Assembly (NCBI RefSeq): GCF_001542905.1
Contig: NZ_LOAJ01000001.1
Coordinates: 62,001-126,000 of the forward strand
DNA length: 64,000 bases
From: Halorubrum aethiopicum
GTDB lineage: Archaea > Halobacteriota > Halobacteria > Halobacteriales > Haloferacaceae
Direction of reading: 5' to 3'
In this document: piece by piece, positions 51,780 to 61,463 of the stretch
How positions within the stretch are numbered: position 1 is the first letter of the stretch
Layout of the letters: each line of letters starts with the position of its first letter
The notes under the pieces: generated by a model
The model's input: the letters and a program-made list of their open reading frames with translations, nothing else
Database searches by the model: none
Told to the model about the DNA's origin: nothing
Translations under genes and position numbers: made by a program

Positions 51780-52784
51780 ATGGGCCGGAATATGCTCGTC
51801 GACGGCGAGTGGAAGACAGACCTCGAACCGTACACCGACGAGGATGGCGCGTTCGACCGGGTCGAAACCTCGTTCCGCGACTGGATTCGCGGCACGCATC
51901 GAAGCGCAGACGATGTCGTGGCGGACGGGCCGGAACCCGAGGGCGGTCGCTACCACCTCTACATTGCGCGGAACTGTCCGTGGGCACACGGGGCTGCGCT
52001 CACGCGCCGGTTGGCCGGACTCACCGACGCCGTCTCGATGGACATCGTCGACCCCGTCCGCGAGGACGAGGGCTGGGAGTTCACGTCCGAGAAGGACGGC
52101 TGCACGTCCGACACCGTCAACGGCGCCGACTATCTCCGCGAGGTGTACGTCGCGGCCGACCCCGAGTACACGGGCCGCGTGACCGTCCCCGTGCTGTGGG
52201 ACACGCAGGAGGACACCATTGTCAACAACGAGTCCATCGAGATCATGCGGATGTTCGCCACCGCGTTCGACGGTGTGGGTGATGATGGGATGAACCTGTA
52301 CCCCGAGGGCTACCGCGAGGAGATCGACCGCATCATCGACGCTATCTACGACTCCATCAACAACGGTGTCTACCGCGCCGGCTTCGCGGAGTCACAGGAA
52401 GCCTACGACGAAGCCGTCACCGACGTGTTTGATGCCCTTGACCACTGGGACGAGGTGCTGGCCGACCAGCGATACCTCGCCGGCGACCGGCTGACCCTCG
52501 CAGACGTGCGGATGTTCCCGACGCTCGTCCGCTTCGACCACTGCTACCATACGGCCTTCAACTGTGATCGGCAGTACCTCCACCAGTACGAGCACCTCTG
52601 GCCATACCTGCGCGACCTCTACCAGACGCCGGGTGTCGCAGAGACGGTGCGAATGGAGCACATCAAGGATCAGGGCTACTATCAGGGCGAAATCACGCCC
52701 ATCGGCCCGGATATAGACTTCGATACACCTCACGACCGCGACCAGTTGTCGGCTGAACCATCGAACATCCCATCGGTCGAGTAG
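51780..52784 (+). CDS. Glutathionyl-hydroquinone reductase-like GST (xi class)
   Basis: A 334-residue glutathione-S-transferase-fold protein. The catalytic Cys is C66 in YIARNCPWAH, followed by the xi-class features VTVPVLWDTQEDTIVNNESI (proline and Ser/Glu for the thiol substrate) and the long C-terminal helical domain (FPTLVRFDHCYHTAFNCD). Such enzymes reduce S-glutathionyl-hydroquinones; haloarchaea use gamma-glutamylcysteine, so the thiol partner may differ. ATG 51780 (MGRNMLVDGEW) is chosen; ATG 51792 would also work. Confidence 0.85.
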   Translation: MGRNMLVDGEWKTDLEPYTDEDGAFDRVETSFRDWIRGTHRSADDVVADGPEPEGGRYHLYIARNCPWAHGAALTRRLAGLTDAVSMDIVDPVREDEGWEFTSEKDGCTSDTVNGADYLREVYVAADPEYTGRVTVPVLWDTQEDTIVNNESIEIMRMFATAFDGVGDDGMNLYPEGYREEIDRIIDAIYDSINNGVYRAGFAESQEAYDEAVTDVFDALDHWDEVLADQRYLAGDRLTLADVRMFPTLVRFDHCYHTAFNCDRQYLHQYEHLWPYLRDLYQTPGVAETVRMEHIKDQGYYQGEITPIGPDIDFDTPHDRDQLSAEPSNIPSVE

Positions 52785-52881
52785 CTCGCAGGTGCCCGTG
52801 CAGTTAGTCATTCCTCTGTGTGCCGATTACCCACTTTTTTGTGTGCTACCTCTGTTTACTCGCCAGTAAGAGCAATATTGC

Positions 52882-53481
52882 ATGTCACTAGCTGATGCGC
52901 ACAGACCGACGAACACGCGCGAGCGGTACCGCTTGATGACTGACGCGGCCTCCCGACCGTTTGCGGTCGGCGCCGTCGCCGTTCCCTTGGTACTTCCCGT
53001 GTTGGGCTACCTCTCGGGTGATGTCCGAATTATGTTCACTGTCCACCTCTTCCTCGGTGCCTTCTGGTTCGGAACTGCGGTACTCGGCGCGGTCGTGCTC
53101 GGGCCCGTGATGGGGAATCTCTCCGAGGAAGCCAACGTCGAGTTTGCCGAGGGCTTCGTCCCGAAGATGAACCTGCTGATGGAACCGGTCTCGGTTGGTG
53201 TGGTCGGCTCGGGGATTGGCCTCGCCAGTATGATGGGGCTGTGGGCATCTCCGACCCCATCGCTGTGGGCAGCACTCGTCCTCGCGATTGCACTGCTCAT
53301 TCTCGGGTTCGGCCCACTCCACAAATTCACGGCAGGTATGTTCGACGAGATTGCCGCCGACAATACTGACCACGATCGCCTCGCCTCCCTGAACAAGAAG
53401 TACGGGATGCTGAGTCTAGTCGAACTCGTCCTGATGATCGCCATCGTCGCCACGATGTCCGGCCTCCGCTGGGGCTTCTAA
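52882..53481 (+). CDS. Four-helix membrane protein
   Basis: A 199-residue membrane protein with four hydrophobic segments: about 28-44, 51-75, 103-145 (with the glycine-rich LASMMGLWAS) and 175-197. A conserved HLFLGAFWFG motif in helix two, with a histidine, resembles membrane proteins that bind haem or copper, such as DUF2269-type proteins. That is a weak match. ATG 52882 is used; ATG 52936 (MTDAASRPF) is an alternative. It stands between the GST and the amidohydrolase and could share regulation. Confidence 0.65.
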   Translation: MSLADAHRPTNTRERYRLMTDAASRPFAVGAVAVPLVLPVLGYLSGDVRIMFTVHLFLGAFWFGTAVLGAVVLGPVMGNLSEEANVEFAEGFVPKMNLLMEPVSVGVVGSGIGLASMMGLWASPTPSLWAALVLAIALLILGFGPLHKFTAGMFDEIAADNTDHDRLASLNKKYGMLSLVELVLMIAIVATMSGLRWGF

Positions 53482-53594
53482 TACCGAATTCGTTGCCGAA
53501 CGACACTCGATTTTCACTTCGTCCCCTCGCTCTAATACAGTCTCTCCCGAGTACTACCGACAACTTTGACGCGGCTGCGCTTCAGGGAGGACAT

Positions 53595-55061
53595 ATGGCT
53601 GTTGACATCGCTATCTCTGATGCGCTTGTTCTCACCGTCGACGAGCGTAACCGTCTGTACGAACGTGGGACGGTGCTCGTCGACGACGGTCGCATCACGG
53701 AGGTGCGCAAGTCCGAGGACGGCGATGGGGAGATCGAAGCCACGCACACGATCGACGGCGACGGAAAACTGGTGATGCCGGGGCTAGTCAACGCCCACAC
53801 CCACCTCGAACTGACGCCGCTAATCGGTGCGTTCAGCGATCTCGACCTGCTGGAGATGATGGGCAGTATGACGGCCATCTACGGCCGTCTTGGCGAGGGC
53901 GACTTCGACTATCTGGTCGAGGCGGGGTACGAACTTGCCGCTCTGAATTTCCTCCTCGGGGGCGTCACGACGATCAACTCGATGGATGTCCGGCCGAGTG
54001 CGGGCGCGGAGACGTTCGGCGAAGCGGGCCTCCGCGGCTTCTTCGGCCCGACAATCACGGATCTGTTCTGGGACGTCCCCGTCGACGAGCAGTTCGACCG
54101 CGCTCGAACGTTCATCGACGAGTACCACGATACCTACGACGGCCGGATCCGGGCGACGATCTGCCCGCACGATGACTGGTCGTGTACGCGCGACCTCTGG
54201 GAGCGCACGGCCGATCTCGCGGCCGAGTATCCCGACCTGCTCGTCCACACCCACTTACTGGAACTCGAGGAGAGCAACACGATGGCGCGGGCGAATGGCG
54301 GCGAGGACTCGCTCGATCTGCTCGATGACGTCGGATTGCTCGACGACCGGCTGGTTGCGGCGCACTTCCGCGTCGCCGACGAGGCGGACATCAAGCGGAC
54401 TGCCGAGGCGGACGCGTCCGTGGCACACTGCCCGTCGGTGTTCTGCTACTGGAACCCGGACGCCGAGATGCAGTGGACGCCCGTCCCGGAACTGCGAAAG
54501 GCGGGTGTCGACGTCGGGCTGGGAATCGACGACCACTATTGGCACGACTCCTACAGTATGTTCGGTGAGGCCCGGCAGGCTCGCCTCGCGGCCAACGTCA
54601 AGCGGACGACCGGCCAGTTCTCCTCGATGGAGCTGGTGCGGATGCTGACGATCGACGGTGCTCGGGCGCTGGGTATCGGCGACGAGATCGGGAGCATCGA
54701 ACCGGGTAAGCGGGCGGACATCATCCTCCTCGACGTGGACAAGCCGAAGTTCACCCCGTTGACCAACATACCTGCCCACGTCGTGAACAACGCCGCGCCG
54801 GCGGACGTGGAGACGGTTATCGTCGACGGAGAAGTCGTGATGCAGGGAGGGGCACCGAAGACGATGGATGCCGATGCGGTACAGCAGCGCGTGGAGGAGG
54901 CAGTCGAACGCTTTGCCGACGAGACGGGGTGGGAACTGGACATTGGAGGCGGTGAACCGCCGGGGTCGGTCGAGACGATCCGAGACCTCCCCAAGCGTGG
55001 GCCCGCCCGCCTGCTCTCTCGGCTTGCCCTCCAATCGGCGCGTGACAAGTTCCCCTTCTGA
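53595..55061 (+). CDS. Amidohydrolase (metal-dependent deaminase/chlorohydrolase-like)
   Basis: A 488-residue TIM-barrel amidohydrolase of the cytosine-deaminase/AtzA/SsnA class. The small beta domain begins VDIAISDALVLTVDERNRLY. The metal ligands appear as GLVNAHTHLELTPL, VHTHLLEL, AHFRVADEAD and the Asp in GLGIDDHYW. The typical C-terminal return strand is SIEPGKRADIILLD. Substrates in this family include N-methyl- or chloro-heterocycles and adenosine derivatives; the real one is unknown. The start at 53595 has GGGAGG (53585-53590) five bases upstream, and the following hydrolase begins six bases after its stop. Confidence 0.82.
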   Translation: MAVDIAISDALVLTVDERNRLYERGTVLVDDGRITEVRKSEDGDGEIEATHTIDGDGKLVMPGLVNAHTHLELTPLIGAFSDLDLLEMMGSMTAIYGRLGEGDFDYLVEAGYELAALNFLLGGVTTINSMDVRPSAGAETFGEAGLRGFFGPTITDLFWDVPVDEQFDRARTFIDEYHDTYDGRIRATICPHDDWSCTRDLWERTADLAAEYPDLLVHTHLLELEESNTMARANGGEDSLDLLDDVGLLDDRLVAAHFRVADEADIKRTAEADASVAHCPSVFCYWNPDAEMQWTPVPELRKAGVDVGLGIDDHYWHDSYSMFGEARQARLAANVKRTTGQFSSMELVRMLTIDGARALGIGDEIGSIEPGKRADIILLDVDKPKFTPLTNIPAHVVNNAAPADVETVIVDGEVVMQGGAPKTMDADAVQQRVEEAVERFADETGWELDIGGGEPPGSVETIRDLPKRGPARLLSRLALQSARDKFPF

Positions 55062-55067
55062 TCGACC

Positions 55068-55985
55068 ATGTCCACGTCACCGTTTCCTCCCGGGTACGTC
55101 CGGTTCGATGACGTCCGAACCTCGATGCCGGAACCACGCCGGGTGCAGGTTTCCGAATCGGTCGCATTAGAGACGATACACGTGGATGGGTCGGATCCAG
55201 CAGTCGTGTTCGTTCACGGCGGTCTCGGCTCGCTGTGGAACCCCTATCCGCAACTGAACGCATTCGAGGGCGAGCAGGAGCTGGTGACGTATTCGCTGGC
55301 CGGAAACGGCAACTCCACGACGCGTCCCGAGCAGTCGCTCACCGGGCACGTCACCGACCTCCGAGATCTGCTCGATGCGCTTGACGTCGACCGACCAATC
55401 GTCCACGGCCACAGTTACGGCACCGCCATCGCGCTCGAATACGCCAAACGCCATCCGACGGCTGGCCTCGTGCTCCACGCAGGGGGTGATCACGACCTCA
55501 CACCGGCGTGGGAGAAACCGCTGTTACGGCTGTTCCTCGCGCTTCGACTGTATCACCTGCCTGCGAACGACGCGCTCATCCGTCAACTGGCCTACAGCGT
55601 CGGCTTTCATGAGGAGACAGCCGAGGCCGTCGTCGAGGATTTCCTGCAATCAAATCCCTTGCCGCGCCGCCGCTCGGCGTGGACGACTGTGACCGAGGCG
55701 TTCTGGGGCTACGATGGACGCTCCGATACCGAGCGGGTCGACGTGCCCGCGCTCGTCATCCACGGCCCTGCCGATGGGATCGTCCCGGTCGATGCGGCAC
55801 GCGGGACTGCGCGTCGGCTCCCCGAGAGCGTGTTCTGCCGGATGGAGCGCACCGGTCACGTCGCGATGATCGAACGGCCGGCTGCGTACAATCGGCTCCT
55901 CCGGGCACTCCTCGCGGCAATCGAAGCTGAGCGTGATCTCGAATCGGCGGTTCGTGATCGGCTTGGCGAGCATAACAGCGACTAG
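55068..55985 (+). CDS. Alpha/beta hydrolase
   Basis: A 305-residue hydrolase. The oxyanion region is VVFVHGGLGSLWNPYP. The nucleophile elbow is H-G-H-S-Y-G (PIVHGHSYGTAIALEY, about residues 109-124). The acid is Asp in VIHGPADGIVP and the catalytic His is in RTGHVAMIE. It is likely soluble, without a signal peptide. It begins six bases after the amidohydrolase and probably acts in the same pathway, for example ester or lactone cleavage before or after the deamination step. That is inference. Confidence 0.8.
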   Translation: MSTSPFPPGYVRFDDVRTSMPEPRRVQVSESVALETIHVDGSDPAVVFVHGGLGSLWNPYPQLNAFEGEQELVTYSLAGNGNSTTRPEQSLTGHVTDLRDLLDALDVDRPIVHGHSYGTAIALEYAKRHPTAGLVLHAGGDHDLTPAWEKPLLRLFLALRLYHLPANDALIRQLAYSVGFHEETAEAVVEDFLQSNPLPRRRSAWTTVTEAFWGYDGRSDTERVDVPALVIHGPADGIVPVDAARGTARRLPESVFCRMERTGHVAMIERPAAYNRLLRALLAAIEAERDLESAVRDRLGEHNSD

Positions 55986-56029
55986 CCGTCCATTCCCACC
56001 GATGTTGGCTCTCGAAGGGGCAACACGAC

Positions 56030-58213
56030 CTACGCCGTGATATCGGCCCGACGCAGGAGTTGCGCGTTGACCGCGACGATGACCGTACTCGCCGACATAA
56101 GGACGGCCCCCACTGCGGGCGAGAGCAAGATGCCGATCGGGGCGAGGATACCAGCAGCGAGCGGGAGGGCAAAGACGTTGTAGCCGGCGGCCCACACGAG
56201 ATTCTCCTGCATCTTCCGGTAGCTCTTCCGGCTGAGGCGGACGAGACTCACGACGTCCCGGGGGTCGTTCTCGACGAGGACGACGTCCGCTGACTCGACA
56301 GCCACGTCGGTACCCGACCCGATTGCGATGCCGACATCCGCACGCGTCAGCGCGGGGGCGTCGTTCACGCCGTCACCGACCATCGCAACCAGTTGATCCT
56401 GCTCCTGTAGCTCGACGATTTTCTTGTCTTTGTCCTCCGGGAGAACTTCGGCGAAGTAGGTGTCGATGCCGAGTTCCTCGGACACGGCACGAGCGACATC
56501 TTCGGAGTCGCCGGTCAACATCGCCACTTCGATCCCCATCGCGTGGAGGGAGTCGATTGCCTCGCGGCTTTCGTCGCGGATCACGTCCGCGAGTGCGACT
56601 GCACCGACAGCCTCGTCGTCACGTAGCAGGTAGACGACTCCCTGCCCCCGGGAACCGGCCTCGTCTGCGAAGGCGGTCAGACTGTCGCCGGGATCGATGT
56701 CGAGATGTCGCAAGAGATTCGGCCCGCCGACGTAGACCGTCGTTCCCTGCTGGACGGCGCTGGACTCGCCAGTACCCACTGAGATGTCGGTTTCGACAGT
56801 GGCACGGACACCCCGTCCCTCGAGGGCCTCGAACTCTCGCGTGGATGGGACGGACAAGCCACGATCGTGTGCCTCCTCTCGAATCGCCGTGGCGATCATG
56901 TGTTCTGAATCGCCCTCCGCGGCGGCCATGAGCGTGAGCACGTCGTCCTCGTTCCAGCCGTCCGTCGTCGCGATGTCGACGATGCCCTGTTCACCTTTTG
57001 TGAGGGTTCCCGTTTTGTCGAAGACTATGGTGTCGAGGTTGCGGGCCTCCTCCATCGCGATCCGATCGCGGACGAGCATCCCGTTGCGGGCGGCCAGCGA
57101 GGTGTTGATCGCGACGACCAGCGGGACTGCGAGTCCGAGCGCGTGCGGGCACGCGATCACCAGCACGGTGACGACCCGTTCGACCACAGACAGGCCGAAC
57201 CCCTCGGCGAGGCCCCACGCGATCGCGGTCACCGCCGCGACGCCGAGCGCCGCGTAGAAGAGCCAGCCCGCGGCACGGTCAGCGAGTACCTGCGTTCGCG
57301 ACTTGCTCTGTTGGGCTTCGTCGACCAACCGCATAATCCCCGACAGTGTCGTCTCCTCGCCGGTCGCGGTGACGCGCACGCGGAGGCTGCCGCTCTGATT
57401 GGTCGTGCCACCGATCACCTCGTCGCCGGGCGTCTTCTCGACCGGTTTCGATTCGCCGGTGACCATCGCCTCGTTGACGTTCGATTCGCCCTCCTCGACG
57501 ACGCCGTCGGCCGGGACGTTTGCCCCGGGGCGGACGAGTACCAGATCGCCCTCGGAGAGATCGTCGACGGAGACCTCCTCGGTATCTCCGGATTCGTCGA
57601 TCCGCTCCGCGGTGGCGGGCATCAGGTCGGCGAGTTCGTCGAGCGCCCCCGAGGCCCGGCGAACACTCCGCATTTCGATCCAGTGGCCCAGCAGGAAGAT
57701 GACGACCAGCGTGACCAGTTCCCAGAAGAACGGTTCGCCGATCTCGAAGGCGACTGCGGCGAGACTGTAGACGAAGGCGACGGTGATCGCCAGCGAGATG
57801 AGCAGCATCATTCCGGGCTCGCGGTTTCTGGCTTCGACCGCGCCCATCCGGAGGAAGGGAATGCCACCGTACGCGAAGATAACTACTCCGAGGACAGGGC
57901 CGACGAACGCGCTGCCGGCAAACTGGATGGCGGTGTACCCGAGCCAGCCCTGCAGCATCGAACTGTAGTAGAGGACGGGCAATGCGAGCAGGAAGCAGAC
58001 GACGAATCGGCGCTTGAACATCTGCTCGTGGCCGGAGTGGTCGACCATTCCGCCGTGGTCGTGTCCACCGCCCCCGTGGTGGCCTTCGTGAGACGACGCC
58101 TCCTCGTCGGATTCATCTCGATAACACTCGCAGACGCGACAGCACGGACACTCGCGGTCGGTCGGCTTCTGATGGGGCGCGTGTTCGTCGTGGTGGTCGT
58201 GACGGTCGGACAT
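56030..58213 (-). CDS. copB: CopB-type heavy-metal P-type ATPase
   Basis: A 727-residue P1B ATPase. The cytoplasmic N-terminus is His-rich and carries C22-P-C-C-R-x2-C28-x-C30, but no HMA domain. Helix 6 contains the C-P-H motif (355-357, [11 protein letters not shown]), which marks the CopB (IB-3) subgroup exporting copper or silver. The phosphorylation Asp is D399 in [10 protein letters not shown], and [14 protein letters not shown] is the hinge. It follows the SHOCT membrane gene on the same strand after five bases. Likely role: metal resistance at the cell membrane. Confidence 0.88.
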   Translation of the reverse strand: MSDRHDHHDEHAPHQKPTDRECPCCRVCECYRDESDEEASSHEGHHGGGGHDHGGMVDHSGHEQMFKRRFVVCFLLALPVLYYSSMLQGWLGYTAIQFAGSAFVGPVLGVVIFAYGGIPFLRMGAVEARNREPGMMLLISLAITVAFVYSLAAVAFEIGEPFFWELVTLVVIFLLGHWIEMRSVRRASGALDELADLMPATAERIDESGDTEEVSVDDLSEGDLVLVRPGANVPADGVVEEGESNVNEAMVTGESKPVEKTPGDEVIGGTTNQSGSLRVRVTATGEETTLSGIMRLVDEAQQSKSRTQVLADRAAGWLFYAALGVAAVTAIAWGLAEGFGLSVVERVVTVLVIACPHALGLAVPLVVAINTSLAARNGMLVRDRIAMEEARNLDTIVFDKTGTLTKGEQGIVDIATTDGWNEDDVLTLMAAAEGDSEHMIATAIREEAHDRGLSVPSTREFEALEGRGVRATVETDISVGTGESSAVQQGTTVYVGGPNLLRHLDIDPGDSLTAFADEAGSRGQGVVYLLRDDEAVGAVALADVIRDESREAIDSLHAMGIEVAMLTGDSEDVARAVSEELGIDTYFAEVLPEDKDKKIVELQEQDQLVAMVGDGVNDAPALTRADVGIAIGSGTDVAVESADVVLVENDPRDVVSLVRLSRKSYRKMQENLVWAAGYNVFALPLAAGILAPIGILLSPAVGAVLMSASTVIVAVNAQLLRRADITA

Positions 58214-58218
58214 ATCGG

Positions 58219-58569
58219 TTAGTCCTCCCGTCGTAGTCGCTCACGTCGTGTTTCGAACTCCTCGTCAGATAGCTCGCCTCGGGCGTAGGCGACCCGCAGT
58301 TCTTCAAGCGCAGCATCCTCACTTCGACCGTCAGTTCGGCGGATCCCTCGGTACAGGAGGTATCCGAGCCCGAGAGCGACGATCAGGACGACCAACCACA
58401 TCAGGAGCCACATCCATCCGGCCCCGCCCCACATTCCCACGTCACCCATGTGGCCCCATCCCCACATCCCCATAGCGGGCATCATAACTGCCATCAAGAG
58501 GAACGGCACGATGAGAACGACAGCGACGATGATGAGGAGGACTCGGAGGAGTTGCTCATTTGAAGACAT
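58219..58569 (-). CDS. SHOCT-domain membrane protein
   Basis: A 116-residue protein with two hydrophobic helices (residues 8-32 and 50-73) separated by a Gly/Trp/Met/His-rich hydrophilic loop ([19 protein letters not shown]). A C-terminal SHOCT motif follows ([20 protein letters not shown]). The Met/His-rich loop is plausible for metal binding, and the gene leads the copper ATPase operon with a five-base gap. A TATA box (TATTTTATGC, reverse strand) lies about 24-33 bases before ATG 58569. A role as a metal-sensing accessory subunit is inferred. Confidence 0.75.
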   Translation of the reverse strand: MSSNEQLLRVLLIIVAVVLIVPFLLMAVMMPAMGMWGWGHMGDVGMWGGAGWMWLLMWLVVLIVALGLGYLLYRGIRRTDGRSEDAALEELRVAYARGELSDEEFETRRERLRRED

Positions 58570-58591
58570 ATGCTAACTCTTCGCTCAGCGA

Positions 58592-58601
58592 GCATAAAAT
58601 A
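58592..58601 (-). promoter_or_regulatory. TATA box of the SHOCT-copB operon
   Basis: Reverse-strand TATTTTATGC is centred about 27-28 bases before ATG 58569, giving a nearly leaderless message. It is clearer than any other box in the segment. Confidence 0.55.
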
Positions 58602-58919
58602 CTGTCCGGGGCTCCGGAAAACCGATAGTTGCATCTGGTCAATCAACCCTACCCCCTCAATAGTGGTCACCGACACTGCTGCTGTTAGAAATTAGTAGTC
58701 ACAACAGATCGGGCCGAGTAGTTGTAGTAGTCGTCCTTTCCGGCCATGGCTACTCCCCCCGAACGGCGGCTGCGGTCTCGGACGTCGATGCCGGCGGATC
58801 GGCGCTCATGCCCGGTGTGACGTGGTCGGAGCGGAAAGGTACGTCGGATGGCCTCGCGACCGGCGCGTCTCGACCGGTTCCGCGACCTGGCGTGTCGTTT
58901 GGGAAACAATACCTAAGTG
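58602..58919. other. Intergenic region without a supported gene
   Basis: Short frames on both strands have non-haloarchaeal composition. A reverse-strand 19-codon frame, MSADPPASTSETAAAVRGE (58750-58809), and a 20-codon frame starting MAGKDDYYNY (58685-58747) may be gene remnants; neither can be supported further. A TATA-like ACAATACC near 58903 belongs to the following operon. Confidence 0.4.
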
Positions 58920-58941
58920 GATCGATCCCGCTCGATCGATC
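58920..58941. promoter_or_regulatory. Paired GATCGATC operator-like sites
   Basis: GATCGATC occurs at 58920-58927 and again at 58934-58941, six bases apart. Each copy is a palindrome. They lie right after the TATA-like ACAATACC (about 58903), around the expected transcript start of the hydrolase-flavoprotein operon, the position of a repressor site. Confidence 0.45.
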
Positions 58942-58962
58942 TTGGGGGCTCCGGGTGGACGT

Positions 58963-59049
58963 ATGAACTACACGAACCACGCCGACGCGAGAACGCGCAC
59001 CGGTCCCGAACGGTCATCGGTCGCCGACACGGGAGTGGAGGTGTCGTGA
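58963..59049 (+). CDS. Possible 28-codon leader reading frame
   Basis: ATG 58963 opens a 28-residue Asn/Thr/Arg/Asp-rich frame ending three bases before the hydrolase start. It has no resemblance that I recognise and may simply be a chance frame in the 5' leader, or a translated leader. Weakly supported. Confidence 0.25.
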   Translation: MNYTNHADARTRTGPERSSVADTGVEVS

Positions 59050-59052
59050 ACG

Positions 59053-59943
59053 ATGCCGGATCCGACGCCGACCGACGCGTCGCTTCTGGATCGTCCTGGG
59101 GTGACGTCCGAACGGCGAACCGTGAACGGCGTTCGACTACACGTCGTCACGGCCGGCGACGAGGGCGACCCGCCGGTCGTCCTGCTTCACGGGTTCCCCG
59201 AGTTCTGGTACGGCTGGCACCGATCGATCGAGCCGCTCGTCGACGCCGGCTACCGCGTTCTCGTCCCCGACCAGCGGGGGTACAACCGGTCGGAGAAGCC
59301 GGAGGGAACGCGTCCCTATCGGGTCGGCGAACTGTCGAAGGACGTCGTCGACCTCGTCCGATCGACCGGGAGCGAGTCCGCCCATCTCGTCGGTCACGAC
59401 TGGGGCGGGGCGGTCGCGTGGAACGTCGCCCTTCGCCATCCCGACGCCGTCGACCGGCTCGTCGCCGTCAACATTCCCCACCCGACGGTGTTCGAGGAGA
59501 CGCTGACGTCGAACCCGCGACAGACGCTGCGGAGTTGGTACATGTTCTTCTTCCAGCTCCCCCGGCTGCCGGAGTGGTTCCAGCGACGCGGCGGGTATCG
59601 GCCGCTGGTGAACAGCCTCCGGGGAGCGGCGGGCGACCCGTTCACCGAGGAGGACCTCGACAGGTACCGTGCCGCGTGGAGCCGCGAGCGGGGGTTGACC
59701 GGGATGATCAACTGGTATCGCGCGCTGTTCCGGCACACCGAGGACCCGCCGCGCGAGCAGGTGACGGTTCCCACCGCCGTCATCTGGGGCGAGCGCGACG
59801 GGTACCTCCTCGCCGAGATGGCCGACCGCAGCGTCGAGTACTGCGAGAACGGCCGGCTCGAACGGATCCCGGACGCGACCCACTGGGTCCACCACGAACG
59901 GCCCGAGCGCGTGACCGACCTCGTCATCGATCACCTCTCGTGA
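59053..59943 (+). CDS. Epoxide-hydrolase-like alpha/beta hydrolase
   Basis: A 296-residue hydrolase of the epoxide hydrolase/haloacetate dehalogenase group. The oxyanion motif is LLHGFPEFWYGWHRSI. The nucleophile is Asp in VGHDWGGAVAWN (G-H-D-W-G-G, about residues 113-122). Cap-domain tyrosines and the acid/His pair WGERDGYL ... HWVHHE are visible. A covalent-ester mechanism on an epoxide or a C-halogen bond is expected. It shares an operon with the broken flavoprotein gene 19 bases downstream. Confidence 0.85.
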   Translation: MPDPTPTDASLLDRPGVTSERRTVNGVRLHVVTAGDEGDPPVVLLHGFPEFWYGWHRSIEPLVDAGYRVLVPDQRGYNRSEKPEGTRPYRVGELSKDVVDLVRSTGSESAHLVGHDWGGAVAWNVALRHPDAVDRLVAVNIPHPTVFEETLTSNPRQTLRSWYMFFFQLPRLPEWFQRRGGYRPLVNSLRGAAGDPFTEEDLDRYRAAWSRERGLTGMINWYRALFRHTEDPPREQVTVPTAVIWGERDGYLLAEMADRSVEYCENGRLERIPDATHWVHHERPERVTDLVIDHLS

Positions 59944-59962
59944 ACCAAACGAACGGACGCCA

Positions 59963-61322
59963 ATGACAGTCAACACGATCCCACGGTACGACGCCGATCG
60001 CATCGCGCCCGTCGGCGATCACGCCGTCGTCGTCGGGGGAGCATGGGCGGGCTGGTCGCGGCCCGCGTGCTCGCGGACGCCTTCGATCGGGTGACCGTCC
60101 TCGACCGCGACGCGTTCCCCTCGACGCCGACCCCCCGCCGGGGCGTTCCACAGGGGAACCACGTCCACGCGCTTCTCGAGGCGGGGCGATCGACCCTCGA
60201 GGACCTCTTCGCGGGGTACGGCGACGAACTCGTCGCGGCGGGTGCGACGGAGATCGATCTGTCCACCGACTTCAACTTCTACGACGAGGGGGACTTCGTC
60301 TCGGAGGGACGCCACCACCTGCCGATGTACTGCGCGAGCCGCCCGCTGATCGAACACGTGACGCGACGTGAACTCGACGCGCTCGACTCCGTCACGCTTC
60401 GAGACGAGTGTCACGTGACAGAGTACCGCACCGACGACCGGGAGTCGACCGTGGAGGGCGTGCGGATTCGAGACGAGGAGAACGAGATCGAGCCGATCGA
60501 CGCCGACCTCGTCGTCGACTGTACCGGGCGGACGTCGTCGACGCCGGAGTGGCTGGCGAGACACGGGTACCGGCGGCCGCCGAGAGACGAGGTCCGGATC
60601 GACCTCGTGTACAGCACGATAGCCATCGATCGACCCCCGACGACCGACGGGCGTTCCACGTGATGCCCTGTCCGCCGAGGACCAGAAGCACGGTGGTCGT
60701 CCCGGTCGAGGGCGAGCGGTGGATCGTGACGCTGTCGGGGGTTCACGGCGACCATCCGCCCGACGACCTCGCGGGGCTACACGAGTTCGCCGAGAGCCTC
60801 CCGATCGAGGAGGTCGCCCGACTCGTCGCCGACCGGGAGGTCACGTCGGACGGCGTCCAGCGGTACCCGTTCCCGGCGAGCGTGCGCCGGCGGTACTGGG
60901 AACTGGACCGGTTCCCGAAGGGTCTCGTGGTCCTCGGGGACGCGATCGCGAGCTTCAATCCCATCTACGGACAGGGGATGTCGGTCGCGACGCTGGAGGC
61001 GCTCTGCCTACACCACGCGCTCGCCGAGGGCGAACCCGACGACCTCGCGCCGCGGTTCTTCGACCGTGCGGAGGACGTCGTCGAGAACGCGTGGAACGTC
61101 GCGGTCGGGACCGACTTTCGGTTCGACGAGACGACGGGCCCCAAACCCGTCGGCACCGACCTCCTGAACCGGTATCTCTCCCGGATGACTCGAAAGGCCC
61201 ACCGTGACGGACGGGTGGCGGACGCGTACACGCGGGTGGTCACGATGGAGCGGCCGCCGACGTCGCTGCTCCGCCCGCGGATCGCGTGGCGCGTCCTCAA
61301 GCCCGAAGTGACGGGACCATAG
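59963..61322 (+). pseudogene. FAD-dependent oxidoreductase with two frameshifts
   Basis: Three reading frames together give one flavoprotein of the monooxygenase/geranylgeranyl-reductase type. It starts MTVNTIPRYDADRI and reaches VVVGG in the FAD motif, then frame 2 resumes with MGGLVAARVLADAFDRVTVL. After VYSTIAIDRPP the frame shifts again to DDRRAFHVMPCPP and continues to VVLGDAIASFNPIYGQGMSV. Both breaks sit at five-base homopolymers (G at 60035-60039, C at 60634-60638). Adding one base at each restores V-V-V-G-G-S-M-G-G-L and an unbroken frame. Either the gene is decaying, or these are homopolymer sequencing errors in an intact gene. Confidence 0.8.
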
Positions 61323-61463
61323 AATCGGCGGATCGCGCGGGGCGTCAGGCGGGGCGCTCGCCCGCGTCCCGGAGGATTCGGTCACGTCGCCGCCGGTCCC
61401 GGTCGGCTTCGAGGCGTTCGAACGGCCGTTAGAGTCAAACGGTCACGCGTGCCAGGTTCCGGT

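Noticed and set aside
58685..58909. A minus-strand small gene MAGKDDYYNY or longer
   Set aside because: The frame is short, its upstream part is Arg-rich, and no promoter or homology can be supported; noted only as possible remnant.
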